Shown here: one piece after another, positions 11,272 to 22,232 of the stretch
How positions within the stretch are numbered: position 1 is the stretch's first letter
Layout: the number at the start of each line of letters is the position of its first letter
Assembly (NCBI GenBank): GCA_014529385.2
Contig: CM043952.1
Location: 59,112,119-59,176,118 of the forward strand
Direction of reading: 5' to 3'
Origin: Adiantum capillus-veneris
Taxonomy: Eukaryota > Streptophyta > Polypodiopsida > Polypodiales > Pteridaceae
Length of the DNA stretch: 64,000 bases
Notes under the pieces: generated by a model
The model's database searches: none
What the model was told of the DNA's origin: nothing
Seen by the model: only the letters and a program-made list of their open reading frames with translations
Made by a program: the position numbers and the translations under genes

Positions 11272-12832
11272 ACTTTGAGGAGAAGAAAACGCTAAAGGAA
11301 AAATCAAGGAGGAGAAACACTTCTTTACATGGACAGAAAAGGTCTTTTGACTTTTCACTTTCCCCTGTCTTTTCATTTCCTAAACTCACCCTTCACTTAT
11401 GCACTTAATATGTTTTGGATTTTTATTTTTTTTTGAGATTGGGGAGACTAATAGATAGGCAAACTATTTTCCAAATAAAATATCTTTTTTTGTAGCTGCT
11501 CCAAGATTTCCAGATTTCCTTAACCATTTTTCAAGATCTTGCTCTTAATTTGAAAGGGACTAGTGAGCAAGCACACCATCGTGAGTTTTTTCTAGAAGGG
11601 GACCTAAGTTAGGGAGAACTTTTCTACATCTCTATGAATCAATTGTGCCCAATCACATTCTGGGGGATAAAAATATCTTACTATCCATTTACCAACTAGG
11701 AAAAGAGTAAAGGTGTAGAGATATAACATCGATTTTATCTAGCCTTCCTACATAGAGGGCCCTTGAGCTATAGTTTTGCCATGAGAAGTCACCAATATCC
11801 CCAATATCTACATGACCAAATTGCTTTGCTAAATCATTGAAAGCTTTTAGATCTGAACCTTTGAGGATTGTGCCTCATCCTTTACATCCGTCCTTTTGAG
11901 TCTCCACCATATTGACATTGCTGAATAGCAATATAGGTTTATCCATGTTTGAGGTGCTTTGTCGTGCTTGCTGACTAAGGTGCTGAGGTGCTTGATGACT
12001 AAGATGCTTGAGGTGCTTGTCGTGCTTGCCGACTAGGGAGCCTGGGGTGCTTGTGGGAACACTACCCAGGCTTGAGGTGCTTTGTCATGCTTGGGGGTAA
12101 GGTGTACAAAAGTCAACATCTATCCCTAAAAGGAGGGGCTGAGCCCTACAAGAGGGGGTAGAGAGAGAACACACACACCCTCACGCAAGGCAAGCTTGGT
12201 ACAAAGAAGGCAAAAGGGACGCTTGTCAAGCTCCTCCTCACGTTGCCCTCATGGTGTGCTTAAAGCCTATTGGTTCGCCTCCCTAGGGGTTTAATGATAA
12301 ATTAATTAATTTAATTAATTGTTTTAGCATTTATCAAGTTTGCTTGATATGCCCCTGCTTGTGATTGGCTAGGCCTCGAGGGGTCCAATGAGCTTTAAGC
12401 ATGAGCTACAAGGGGAGGTCTACCAAAGCATGTTAGGGGGTTGCTTGATGGTATACTTTCCCACACACTCTCATTGTGTATTGTGCAAAGTGCAAGAGCT
12501 CCCTCTCCTTCCCCAAGCAATTAGAGAGGTTGAGAGCCTACACCAACACTCTTGGCTATGGACTTCGAACTGGGCACTAGATTATGAGAGCCATTTTTAG
12601 GCCCCTCCCCGCCATTAACTTTCGTGCTAAAATTGGGCCCCGTCACGTAATTGGCCCCTCTACTCTAGTTTAGTATAATTATAAGGCCCTCGTGTGATTA
12701 GGCAATGCAGACGATTCACATCCTAGCCTAACCACGATTTGGGTTTACTTTTGTGGGGTGAAGGTGTTGCCAAGAGGTCGACTCAGGCTTTGACTCAGGC
12801 TTTAAGGTCTCTTGGGATAGTTTCCCACGACG
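11269..12832. other. unrecognised stretch with degenerate GAGGTGCTTG repeats
   Basis: No gene is supported. Between about 11948 and 12090, degenerate copies of GAGGTGCTTG...TGACTAAG occur five or six times. The frame at 12388-12600 (70 codons) has no recognisable domain. This stretch lies upstream of the reticulon-like gene and may include its distal promoter. Confidence 0.3.
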
Positions 12833-12866
12833 TTTAAATACTCTTCTTCTTCTTCGTCTTCTTCTT
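12833..12866 (+). promoter_or_regulatory. TATA-like box and pyrimidine patch upstream of the reticulon-like gene
   Basis: TTTAAATA at 12833-12840 is followed at once by CTTCTTCTTCTTCGTCTTC, a pyrimidine patch of the kind common around plant transcription starts. The reticulon-like ATG is 120 bp further on. The leader between them holds a C-rich tract (12921-12937). Function is inferred from spacing and composition. Confidence 0.5.
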
Positions 12867-12987
12867 GAGCTTGAAAGGCAGATTTACGCGCGAGAAAACA
12901 CACAGACAAGAACAAACAAACCCCCCCTCCCCCCCCGGCTTGCATACATGCATGTTAGCGCGCTGAGAGGGCTACAAGCAAGCAAGC

Positions 12988-13416
12988 ATGGCTATCGGCG
13001 GCGAGCTTAACCTCGGCAGACTGGGAATGGGGGCTGTTCTTTTGACTTGCGGTACCCTCGTCTACTATCACTGCACCGTCCGAACTTATCCTCTTATCTC
13101 TCTTGCCGCAGACGTGCTCATTGTTCTCCTTTGCTCCCTCTCCGTGCTTGGTCTTCTCTTCCGCTACTGCAATATCTCGTGAGTATCCCTCATATGCAAT
13201 CAACATATGCAATGTTTTGTTCATGCATTTTGAGCTTCAATCTGATTTTCCATCCGCCTATTTCATTTTTTCAGTGTGCCCATTGATCCATTGGAATGGG
13301 AAGTGTCTCAGGACACGGCCAATCGGGTCGCTGCATGCATTGCCAACGTTGTAGGTGCTGCTGAGTCTGTTCTTCGTGTTGCTGCAAAAGGGGAAGATAA
13401 GAAACTTTTTCTCAAG
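12988..13416 (+). CDS. reticulon-like (RTNLB) protein, first two exons only
   Basis: Exon 1 (12988-13178) starts at an ATG with two hydrophobic stretches, about residues 14-30 and 37-60. These resemble the first membrane hairpin of the reticulon homology domain that shapes tubular endoplasmic reticulum. It ends at a GTGAGT donor. Exon 2 (13275-13416) follows TTTTTTCAG and reads VPIDPLEWEVSQDTANRV, then GAAESVLRVAAKGEDKKLFLK. That loop sequence is typical of plant RTNLB proteins of the RTNLB21-23 type as I recall them. Exon 2 appears to end at AAG before GTTGGC. I cannot find an exon for the second hairpin and C-terminus downstream, so the gene may have a distant or diverged third exon or be truncated. 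If exon 2 is read through, a stop follows after 24 residues. Confidence 0.65.
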
Positions 13417-13571
13417 GTTGGCTCAATCTTCAATCGTTTATTATTTATGGCAAAATTATTCTATTTCGTAATATGCTTGCATGGGTAAGAACAGAGAGAG
13501 GAAAAAGTAAGATTTTAACAATGTTAGGGGGCCAAAACCCATAGGACCAACTCAGTCTATCATTAGCGAAG

Positions 13572-13944
13572 AAAAAGCTATGAGAGTGTTTGTGTCGAAT
13601 GATCAAATTGGCCTTTGGCATCTCCTCGGAACTTATGATCGTGAGACTGCCAGGTATGGAACAATATTGGTGATGCATTAAAATATGTACTTTTTGACGA
13701 GATGGCTTGAGTCTATTGTTCCAAAGGCAGTGCCCCATTCACCACATGACAGGCTTTCAGGCAGTTATGTGTAGTTTGAAGCACTTTACATTGTTCGTGC
13801 AGATGTGGTGATGGTTTGTTGAGCGGTATGATGCATCTACCTGTTTACAGCTCCTCGGCATTTTCCTCAAGCCAATTGTTTGTGTTTGATATTGAGGCTG
13901 GGGCCCTAGTAGATATGGTCACCGGTTGGCTTGAGCTGTCACAG
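13572..13944 (+). other. exon-like segments of unknown gene
   Basis: Two open segments have plausible splice borders. One ends GTYDRETA before CAG and GTATGG at 13653. The next starts after GTGCAG at 13803 and reads CGDGLLSGMMHLPVYSSS, then SQLFVFDIEAGALVDMVTG, ending at 13944 before GTCTCC. The composition is protein-like, and the second resembles a beta-propeller blade, but I cannot name a family. They lie downstream of the reticulon-like exons on the same strand without matching known reticulon C-termini. They could be another gene's fragment or chance. Confidence 0.25.
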
Positions 13945-14264
13945 GTCTCCTTTTTTGTTAGCAGTCATTGAATGAGCCATAGATATAGTGGTATTTCTGC
14001 ATGAAGCTTAGACACTTGTGGTTGTCAAGATGACTTTACCTGAGATTGGATCTGGAGACTGGAACGCCCTCTATGAACTGTGAGGTTGACAATCTTGGTG
14101 CTTCATCACTATTCTCAATGCTCAAGAGTTTTCTACAAGGAGAATATCACATCTACCTTGATGGTAGGGCATCTCAAACATATTTTTGAAAGTGCTGCTT
14201 GATGAACTGGATGTGCAAAGTGCTCGCTGATTCCAGTTCATCGTGGCAGAACTTTTATAACTCG

Positions 14265-14483
14265 TGTGGTATTCCAACTGCTCTTTGCAACTCAATCACA
14301 TTTGTGAAGAGAAATTTGAGCTGCTTCATGGTCCTTTGCATAGCATGTGACATATCTAAGTGGAGTCTTGACTCATCATGAATCAGGAATAGGTCTCTGA
14401 TAACATTTATCCTTGCATACCATTGTGCCAACTTCCTTGTAGAAAAGTGTCTAGCTGGCTCGACGAAGCTCGAAGATCACCTT
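14265..14483 (-). other. open minus-strand segment, unrecognised
   Basis: About 70 codons stay open without a usable early ATG, reading KLAQWYARINVIRDLFLIHD and then MSHAMQRTMKQLKFLF. Amino-acid usage looks protein-like, but no family is recognised. It may be a fragment of a degraded gene on the opposite strand to the reticulon-like exons. Confidence 0.2.
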
Positions 14484-14710
14484 AAAATCAAGATATCATG
14501 TCACCACTGTATGTAAGATGTGTGTGCTTTGTTTCACTCTGAGAGAAGTAGGAAGACCATAATCCCCCCTCTTTTAAAAAAATTAACTCTTCCCCACCCT
14601 TGTAAGCTCTCTTGTAGGTGCGAGCTGTGTGCTTTTTTACTCTGTTTCATTCCTCTTGTTTAGCTTCAAGCATTTGCTCTAGTGAATGCCCCTGTCAAAC
14701 AGTGGGGGTG

Positions 14711-14740
14711 CCCCCCCCCCCCCCCGGGCGGCCGCCGGCA
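14711..14740. repeat. C15 homopolymer followed by GC-rich GGGCGGCCGCCGGC
   Basis: Fifteen cytosines run into a GC-only segment containing GCGGCCGC. The surrounding DNA is AT-balanced and unrelated. No coding function is suggested. Confidence 0.85.
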
Positions 14741-15616
14741 ACCTTGAAGAGTACATTTGATTACTGGAGAGAAAAGTATCCAAGCATATAAAAGGGAAGG
14801 TGGGGCACCATGTTTCTTCTACTTGTACTTATGCATGGTATTTTAGATGGTCTTGGGAGCCTTTGCTGTCGGATCTAAGGGCAAACACTACTTTTGAAGA
14901 AACCTTCATTCTTGATGTGAATCTTGAGAGATGAATTCTTGGACTCTGAGGTACTATGCCCTATCTGATTAGAACTTGAATGTCTGCTCCCTAGCATGAA
15001 CCCGTAAGAGCCTACAACCCGTGCATATCTTGAGCTATGGACTATGTCGTAATTGAGGGAATTTCTATTCCATGTGTGATTTACGAAAAAACCGTACAAT
15101 CCTGCCACATCACCATCCAGTGCGTTTTTCGGGCGTCCGTATAGCCTCCTGCTACATTAGCAGCCAGTGCTAGGGTTTTTATTTCTTTTTAATGTCCTTT
15201 TTGTCTCTTTAGGCCCATTTGAATGGGGTACCATAAGCTGGATCAATCGGTGAGTTGCCACGTCATCATTTGTGACAATAGCCACGAGCTCTCTCGCCTC
15301 TCTTGGATACCTTATGGGAGGTTTTGATCTTATATATATATCTTCGTCCCCGGTGCCTCCACAACGCATGTGGGTTAGTGGCCCGCTACGTTGCATCACC
15401 AGGTTGTGCCTTCCTTTCAATCTCCAAAAAAAACCCCAAGTCCACTTAAAATAAATTTTCAGGCCATCTGGGACCCCCACCATTTCTTGCTCCCTTGTCC
15501 AATGAACCATCTGTAAACTACTACTGAAAGCTTGCGTATCGGGCTTTGAATCCCAACTCCTGCTCTGCATTTCGGCCACCCCTCGACCGCGAATCAAGGG
15601 CTCTAAAATCGAGAAA
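14741..15616. other. unrecognised stretch
   Basis: Minus-strand frames at 14875-15108 and 15157-15597 are open but show no known domain and have low-complexity ends. A TATATATATAT run lies near 15340. No gene is supported. Confidence 0.3.
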
Positions 15617-16299
15617 TGTCACGTGACACGCCCAACCCTATGTGTCCGTGGACAAGCTACAACATGACCAGGGTTGAGTTCAGTCAAGTCAATCTAGAAT
15701 AGGAAGCGATCTGACACTTTTGTGAGTCTGTTCGCAGACCGTGCATGACCAGTCACTTAGATTAGATGCATATCCTCTGGTTGCACACAGCATGATCATC
15801 AGCATTCCCATCAGAATCCATCAAGGAAATTTTCCAGTGCATTAAAACCTATTTTCCCTACTTTTGACATTTTTACTTATTTATTAAGTGACTTTTGTTG
15901 GAAACTAGGTAGGGAAATTTTGATAAGATAAGATATAAGCAAACCAAAGCTAGCACTCTCTGGTAGAAGACGCAGCAGGAGCACTTGCTCAACAGGCACC
16001 TTCTCAGCAGGACCCCCAACTGCATGACCTAGCGTTTTTGCAACTGAGCATCAAGCTAGTGTTTTTGCAAGATAGATCAGCCTTGGCGATTTTGCATAGC
16101 AGAGCAGCTTCAGCATTAGCAAACACAACAGAACCCCTTCACGACAGTAGATCAGCCCTAGCGTAAGTGGATTTTCCCCAGCAGTAGAACTCAGCCCCTA
16201 GCGGAAAGGGAGTCAAACTAGGGCAAAGGGCTAGGAGCCATGCTATATAGTGGGTGGTTGGGAGGTGGACTTCTAGGTTCTAGTTCCCTTTGTCTAACA
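15617..16299 (+). repeat. gypsy LTR starting with TGTCACGTGACA (Gyp-IR 5' LTR)
   Basis: The LTR begins TGTCACGTGACA and ends GTCTAACA just before a primer-binding-like TGGTATCAAGAGC at 16301. The first 350 bp closely match LTRs at 30707-31878 (minus) and 32535-33793 (plus). The later part has its own sequence but shares repeated GCGTTTTTGC motifs with them. Length is 683 bp, against 1.17-1.26 kb for the relatives. The downstream gag differs from that of the GagPro elements, so LTR and coding modules have been exchanged or have diverged separately. Confidence 0.75.
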
Positions 16300-17155
16300 T
16301 TGGTATCAAGAGCAAGGTTCCTTTTTGAGAAGGCACAGCTGTGGAGGAGGGGAGCCACACAATTCTTGCATGTCTTTTTGCATGTCGAGGTCAAGGAGGC
16401 GTGGAGCTCACCCCCTGTGAGGAGGACGATAGGGCCCAAGGCGTGGGCAACATCCCTTGCGAGGAGAAACTGCCTGTTGGCGACCTGCCCGAAATCGTGC
16501 CCTTGCGGGCTCTACGGCATCGCGCCGGTGCGGGGATCAATTCCCGTGTCTGCAGCAGGCGGTCTACACCATCATACGAGGCGGGGGGAGTTTTGCTCAA
16601 CCCCTCGCGTTGTCTGCGGGCTGCCATAGCCACTGAGCAAGGTGATTTTCATACCCGACGGGCGTCCAACTCCATTCGGGGTTAGTGGCCACGATTTTTT
16701 TTTTTTCAAGCTAAGGGATGGTACCCACAGTGGGGTACCACCCTCTCCCTCTTGTGAAGCCTCGACGAAGCTCGACATCCCGACATGGCCGGCAAGTACA
16801 TACACCATACACATACTTTGCGTATTAACTGCAGAAAATCAGTGATTTTATAAAGCATCTCAAGGGGAGTTCAAAGTGACGTTATTTCTCACAATCGATT
16901 ACGGTCGAACGCAATTCTACCCATAATCGATTCGGCTACAAGGGATTAAGGAATTCCCTACACGGTTGACATTTCGGATCGATTTCGACTTGGATAATAC
17001 GGGATTAGCAAGGCTAATGAAACGGTTGACATTTCGGATCGATTTCGACTTGGATAATATCGACTTTGACGGGATTAGCAAGGCTAATTAAACTTTGCAA
17101 GTACTCTCAATCTCAGATATTTTTCTGACTATTCCTTTCACTGCACTGTGTCGCC
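16300..17155 (+). other. Gyp-IR primer binding site and 0.85-kb leader (left arm)
   Basis: TGGTATCAAGAGC directly follows the LTR; this is the initiator-tRNA-Met primer site TGGTATCAGAGC with one extra A. The leader is GC-rich, unlike the AT-rich region after it. It contains a perfect-arm hairpin GGTACCC...GGGTACC near 16720. A tandem duplication of about 65 bp lies at about 16961-17090 (ACGGTTGACATTTCGGATCG repeated). The same leader recurs inverted at 22233-23096 and, in part, direct at 23436-23833. Open frames through it are composition effects. Confidence 0.6.
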
Positions 17156-18412
17156 ATGGATTTAGATATCAATATGACTTTTGATTTTGAGCAAAGTACG
17201 CTTGATCCTGCCCATGATGGCCCGCGGCTGGATGCTCTCAAGGAGAGTACCCGCAACGCTACGGCAGGTGATGACACTTATGAATTGCTCGACATTCAAG
17301 AATTTCGTGCACTTCATACACGCATATCAGTTATGGAAGGAAACTTTAAATCTTTAAATGAAAATGTCACTACATTATCCACATTAGTGATTCAATTAAT
17401 GCAACAACAGTCCAAGGGTCCTGCTGACACGCATATGCATGAGCACGTTGCTACAAAGGGGCAACGTCCTTCTAATCAAGGACAAGGTCCAACGGCTGAT
17501 ACTTTGCACACTCTCATTGCAAAAGAGGTGGATGAGTTGTTGAAAAACACCAAACCAGCGACTTTTAAGGGAGAAGACCGAGACCGCAATAAGGATGCAG
17601 TGAATATCTTTCTCAGCAAGTGGGATGGAATTCACGCCTTGCGGCGTACTTCGGACGTAGTCAGAGCACTGCAAACGAGCTTAACTCTGGAAGGCAAGGC
17701 CTACAAATGGTGGATGTCTCTCAAGGAAAAGAATATCATAACACAGAGTTGGGTAGCTTTTGAAGCTATTGTCTACAAATGAGGCACATCGGAATTAGAC
17801 GGCTTGGGACATGTGTTCATGCGTCAATACCCATCATTACTTGAATATATATCTCACTATCGGGATGTTATCCTCAAGTTGGAAGGCTTAGATAACTTTC
17901 AACAAGTACGGGGATTTATACGAGGTCTAACACCAGAGCTTAAGAAGCACGTCAAGACCCAAAACCCTAAAACACTTGAGGAAGCCATAGTGAAAGCACA
18001 TATTCATGATGATCTAGATGAAAAGAAAGCACATAATACTCATGTGTCTGCTAATACACATGATAATACACGCACACAGTATTGCCACAATAAAAGGAAA
18101 TTTATAGTAGCCAATTCAGAAGCATCTAAAAAACCCAAGGGGTCTAGAGGTCCTCTCTCTCCTGAGGACTTTGATAAAGCTAAGAAAGAGAAATTATGTT
18201 TTCAATGTTTAGGAAGCGGGCATGGCAAAAAGGATTGTCCCAAGGGAAAATCTGCTGCCTATGGTAAGGAGAAAGCAGTACACACGGTGCAACTGCTGCC
18301 TCTTGAGTCTTCCTCACGATTCTCTATAGTGGAAGTAAACACACCGAGGTGGTGCATGAATGCTGTCTCACAGCTTCCATGTGGCAACAGACTTTCGGAC
18401 CACATGACTTAG
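17156..18412 (+). pseudogene. Gyp-IR gag, left arm
   Basis: ATG at 17156 starts a Gag with an acidic N-terminus (MDLDINMTFDFEQSTLDP), a coiled-coil-like segment (RISVMEGNFKSLNENVTTL) and a Retrotrans_gag core (ALQTSLTLEGKAYKWWMSLKE). A deletion around 17770-17790, relative to the right arm, brings in a TGA at 17780 and shifts the frame. The rest continues at 17804 as YPSLLEYISHYRDVILKLEG and includes a CX2CX4HX4C knuckle (CFQCLGSGHGKKDC) near 18200. The frame then ends at 18412, overlapping the protease frame. Confidence 0.85.
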
Positions 18413-20028
18413 TACGTATGCACGGATCTCTACAAGGGCACAAGGTGCGCATCTTGGTAGATGACGGTGCTACTCACAATTTCATCAATTACGGATTGGT
18501 GAAAAAACTCAAATTGCCTCAAACTCCGAGTACCCACCGCTACAAGGTAGCAATGATGAATGGACATGATACCGAAATCTGGGATACTCAAGTCCGAGCT
18601 GTTCCGTTGAAAGTACAAGGTTACTCCACATTCTTGGATTTTCAGGTTATGAACATGGAGAGGGTAGACGTGGTCCTTGGTAGGGAATGGTTGCATAGCT
18701 TAGGACCATCACTGAAGCGTAGCTATGAGCACAACAGTTTGATGTTTGAATCCCATGGCGCACATGTGTTGTTGTTAGGAGAGAAGGATGTACCTTTTTC
18801 ACCATTGATATGTACAGCTGAGCTTATGCAACTCGTTTCTGATATTGAAATAGATCAAGTTTTTTTGTGTTACCCATTGTCTCATTTTCTCTCTAACATT
18901 AAATCTGTTGAACATTCCTCAACGCCGCATGCTTCTCTCTCATCTCTTCCATCAATGGCTAGTTCCAAACAAGCAAACGTTGCTAGTGAGTTACAGAAAT
19001 TATTAAAGGAATTTCAAGATGTTTTCTCTAATGATTTCCCACCAGGATTATCGCCGACACGATCGGTGCAACATAGCATCGATGTGTGTAGATTGTAAAC
19101 CTGTTAGAAAACCGCCCTACCGTATGAGTTACTCTGAAGCTGCTGAGTTGGAACGTCAGCTTGCTGATTACCTTAGCGAGGGTTTATATAACCCAGTTCT
19201 TCACCATGGGCTTCTCCTATCCTATTAGTGAAGAAAAAAGACGGCAGTATGCGCATGTGCGTAGACTACCGTGGCTTAAATGCGGTTACGGTTAAGAACA
19301 AGTATCCATTGCCACGAGTGGATGAGTTGTTCGACAAACTCACTCATGCTCGCATTTTCACGAAAATAGACTTGCGGTCTGGTTATCACTAAGTCCGTAT
19401 TCGACTTGCTGATATACCCAAAACTGCATTCCGAACAAGGTTTGGACACTACGAGTTCTTGGTGATGCCCTTTGGGTTAACCAATGTGCCCGCAATATTC
19501 ATGACACTTATGGATAGTGTCTTGAAGCTGTACTTTGGCAAATTTGTCATCGTTTTTCTCGATGACATTCTAGTCTACAGTGCTTCTAAAGAAGAACACT
19601 TACAACGTCTCAGGCAGGTGTTCGAGTTGTTACGAACAAATAAATTATATGCCAAGGAATCTAAGTATGATTTTTTGAAAGAAGAAATTCACTATCTGGG
19701 CCATGTTATTTCAGCTAATGGGCTATATATGGATCAATCCAAAGTGGATATAATCTGGCAATGGCCTTCTCCTAAAAATCTGGAAGAGTTACATATTTTT
19801 TTAGGATTTGCAGGTTTTTACCGCAGGTTCGTTAAAAACTATGTTAATATTGCCGTTCCCATGACGAATCAACTGAAAGGCAAAGGCAAAGCTTTTCAGT
19901 GGGGACCCGCTCAACAACACAGTTTCGATACGCTCAAGGATGCATTAGCTACAGCTCCCATACTAGCTATTGTAGATTCTTTGAAACCATTCGTTTTGGA
20001 AACGGATGCCAATGACCGTGCCGTGAAA
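18349..20028 (+). pseudogene. Gyp-IR protease and reverse transcriptase, left arm (truncated)
   Basis: The protease active site reads ILVDDGATHNFI near 18454, followed by VVLGREWLHSLG. The RT N-terminus starts with ELQKLLKEFQDVFS. Small shifts occur near 19085 and 19210. A TAA at 19390 replaces glutamine in GYHQVRI, a C-to-T change. The RT core continues as FLVMPFGLTNVPA and the catalytic VFLDDILVYS near 19550. The frame carries on into the connection and RNase H start ([10 protein letters not shown]) before it is cut at about 20028 by the inverted-repeat join. There is no integrase on this side. Confidence 0.85.
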
Positions 20029-21024
20029 GCATGAGTGAGTTTGTCGAACAACTCATCCACTTGTGGCAATGGGTACTTGTTCTTAACCGTAACCGCATTT
20101 AAGCTACGGTAGTCTACGCACATGCGCATACTGCCTTCTTTTTTCTTCACTAATAGGATAGAGAAGCCAATGGTGAAGAACTGGATTGTATAAACCCTCT
20201 GCTAAGGTAGTCGGCAAGCTGACGTTCCACCTCAGCAGCTTCAGAGTAACTCATACGGTAGGGCGGTTTACTGACAGGTTTACAGCCTGCAACCACATCG
20301 ATGCTATGTTGCACCGATCGTGTCGGTGGTAATCCTGGTGGCAAATCATTAGGAAAAACATATTGAAATTCCTTCAATAATTTATGTAACTCACTAGTAA
20401 TGTTTGCTTGTTTGGAAGTAGCCATTGGTGGAAGAGATGAGAGAGAAGCATCGAGGAATGTTCAACAGATTTAATGTTAGAGAGAAAATGAGACAACGAG
20501 TAACACAAAAAAACTTGATCTATTTCATTATCAGAAACGAGTTGCATAAGCTCAGCTGTACATATCAATGGTGAAAAAGGTACATCCTTCTCTCCTAACA
20601 ACAACACATGTGCGCCATGGGATTCGAACATCAAGCTGTTGTGCTCATAGCTACGCTTCAGTGAAGGTCCTAGTCTATGCAACCATTCCCTACTAAGGAC
20701 CACGTCTGCCCTCTCCATGTTCATAACCTGAAAATCCAAGGATGTGGAGTAACCTTGTACTTCCAATGGAACAGCTCGGACTTGAGTATCCCAGATTTCA
20801 GTATCATGTCCATTCATCATTGCTACCTTGTAGCGGTGGGTACTCGGAGTTTGAGGCAATTTGAGCTTTTTCACCAATCCGTAATTGATGAAATTGTGAG
20901 TAGCACCGTCATCTATCAAGATGCGCACCTTGTGCCCTTGTAGAGATCCGTGCATACGTACTAACTCATGTGGTCCGAAGGTCTGTTGCCACATGGAAGC
21001 TGTGAGACAGCATTCATGCACCAC
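20029..21024 (-). pseudogene. Gyp-IR protease and partial RT, right arm
   Basis: In minus sense this repeats 18349-19349. The protease is ILIDDGATHNFI; the C-terminal part shifts frame near 20400 and continues as HSIDVVAGCKPVSKPPYRMS. RT runs [20 protein letters not shown] to [10 protein letters not shown] and is cut by the join. It keeps some sequence lost on the left, for example VVAGCKPV where the left copy is frameshifted. Confidence 0.85.
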
Positions 21025-22232
21025 CTCGGTGTGTTTACTTCCACTATAGAGAATCGTGAGGAAGACTCAAGAGGCAGCAGTTGCAACGTGTGCACTGCTT
21101 TCTCCTTGCCATGGGTAGCAGATTTCCCCTTGGGATAATCCTTTTTGCCTTGACCGCTTCCTAAACATTGAAAACATAATTTCTCTTTCTTAGCTTTATC
21201 AAAGTCCTCAGGAGAGAGAGGACCTCTGGATCCCTTTGGTTTTTTAGATGCTTCTGAATTGGCTACTATAAATTTTCTTTTATTGTGTCCATACTGTGTG
21301 CGTGTATTACCATGTGTATTAGCAGACACGTGAGTATTATGTGCTTTGTTTTCATCTGGATCATCATGAATATGTGCTTTCACTATGGCTTCCTCAAGTG
21401 TTTTAGGGTCTTGGGTCTTGACGTGCTTCTTAAGCTTTGGCGTCAGACCTCGTATAAATCCCCGTACTTGCTGAAAGTTATCTAAGCCTTCCAACTTGAG
21501 GATAACATCCGATAGTGAGATATATATTCAAGTAATGATGGGTATTGGTGCATGGAACACGTGTCCCAAGCCGTGCAATTCCGATGTGCCTCATTTGTAG
21601 GCAAAAATTCTTTGCGAAACATAGCTTCAAAAGATGCCCAACTCTGTGGTATGATATTCTTCTCCTTGAGAGACATCCAACATTTGTAGGCCTTGCCTTC
21701 TAGAGTTAAGCTCGTTTGCAGTGCTCTGACTGCGTCCGGAGTACGCCGTAAGGCGTGAATTCCATCCGCTTGCTGAGAAAGATATTCACTGCATCTTTAT
21801 TGCGGTCTCGGTCTTCTCTCTTAAAAGTGGGTAGTTTGGTGTTTTTCAACAACTCATCCACCTCTTTTGCAATGAGAGTGTGCAAAGTATCAGCCGTTGG
21901 ACCTTGTCCTTGATTAGAAGGGCCTTGCCCCTGTGTAGCAACGTGCTCATGCGTGTGCGTGTCAGCAGGACCCTTGACTGTTGTTGCATTAATTGAATCA
22001 CTAATGTGGATAATGTAGTGACATTTTCATTTAAAGGTTTAAAATTTCCTTCCATAACTGATATGCGTGTCTGAAGTGCACGAAATTCTTGAATGTCGAG
22101 CAATTCATAAGTGTCATCACCTGCCGTAGCGTCGCGGGTACTCTTCTTGAGAGCATCCGGCCGTGGACCATCATGGGCAGGATCAAGCGTACTTTGCTCA
22201 AAATCAAAAGTCATATTGATATCTGAATCCAT
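20961..22232 (-). pseudogene. Gyp-IR gag, right arm
   Basis: ATG at 22232 begins MDSDINMTFDFEQSTLDP. The frame shifts near 21960 and again near 21770, then continues in SLKEKNIIPQSWASFEAMF and QYPSLLEYISHYR. It keeps FRKEFLPTNEAHRN, which is deleted in the left arm. The zinc knuckle near 21150 reads CFQCLGSGQGKKDY: His is replaced by Gln and the last Cys by Tyr, so it would not bind zinc properly. Confidence 0.85.

Noticed and set aside
16515-16560. A tRNA T-arm-like segment (GGGGATCAATTCCCG) in the Gyp-IR leader
   Set aside because: No acceptor, D-arm or anticodon arm can be built around it; only a short hairpin remains.
16240-16845. Overlapping long frames in the Gyp-IR leader
   Set aside because: They are open in several frames on both strands because the leader is GC-rich. 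The three leader copies do not preserve one common frame, so I treat them as non-coding.
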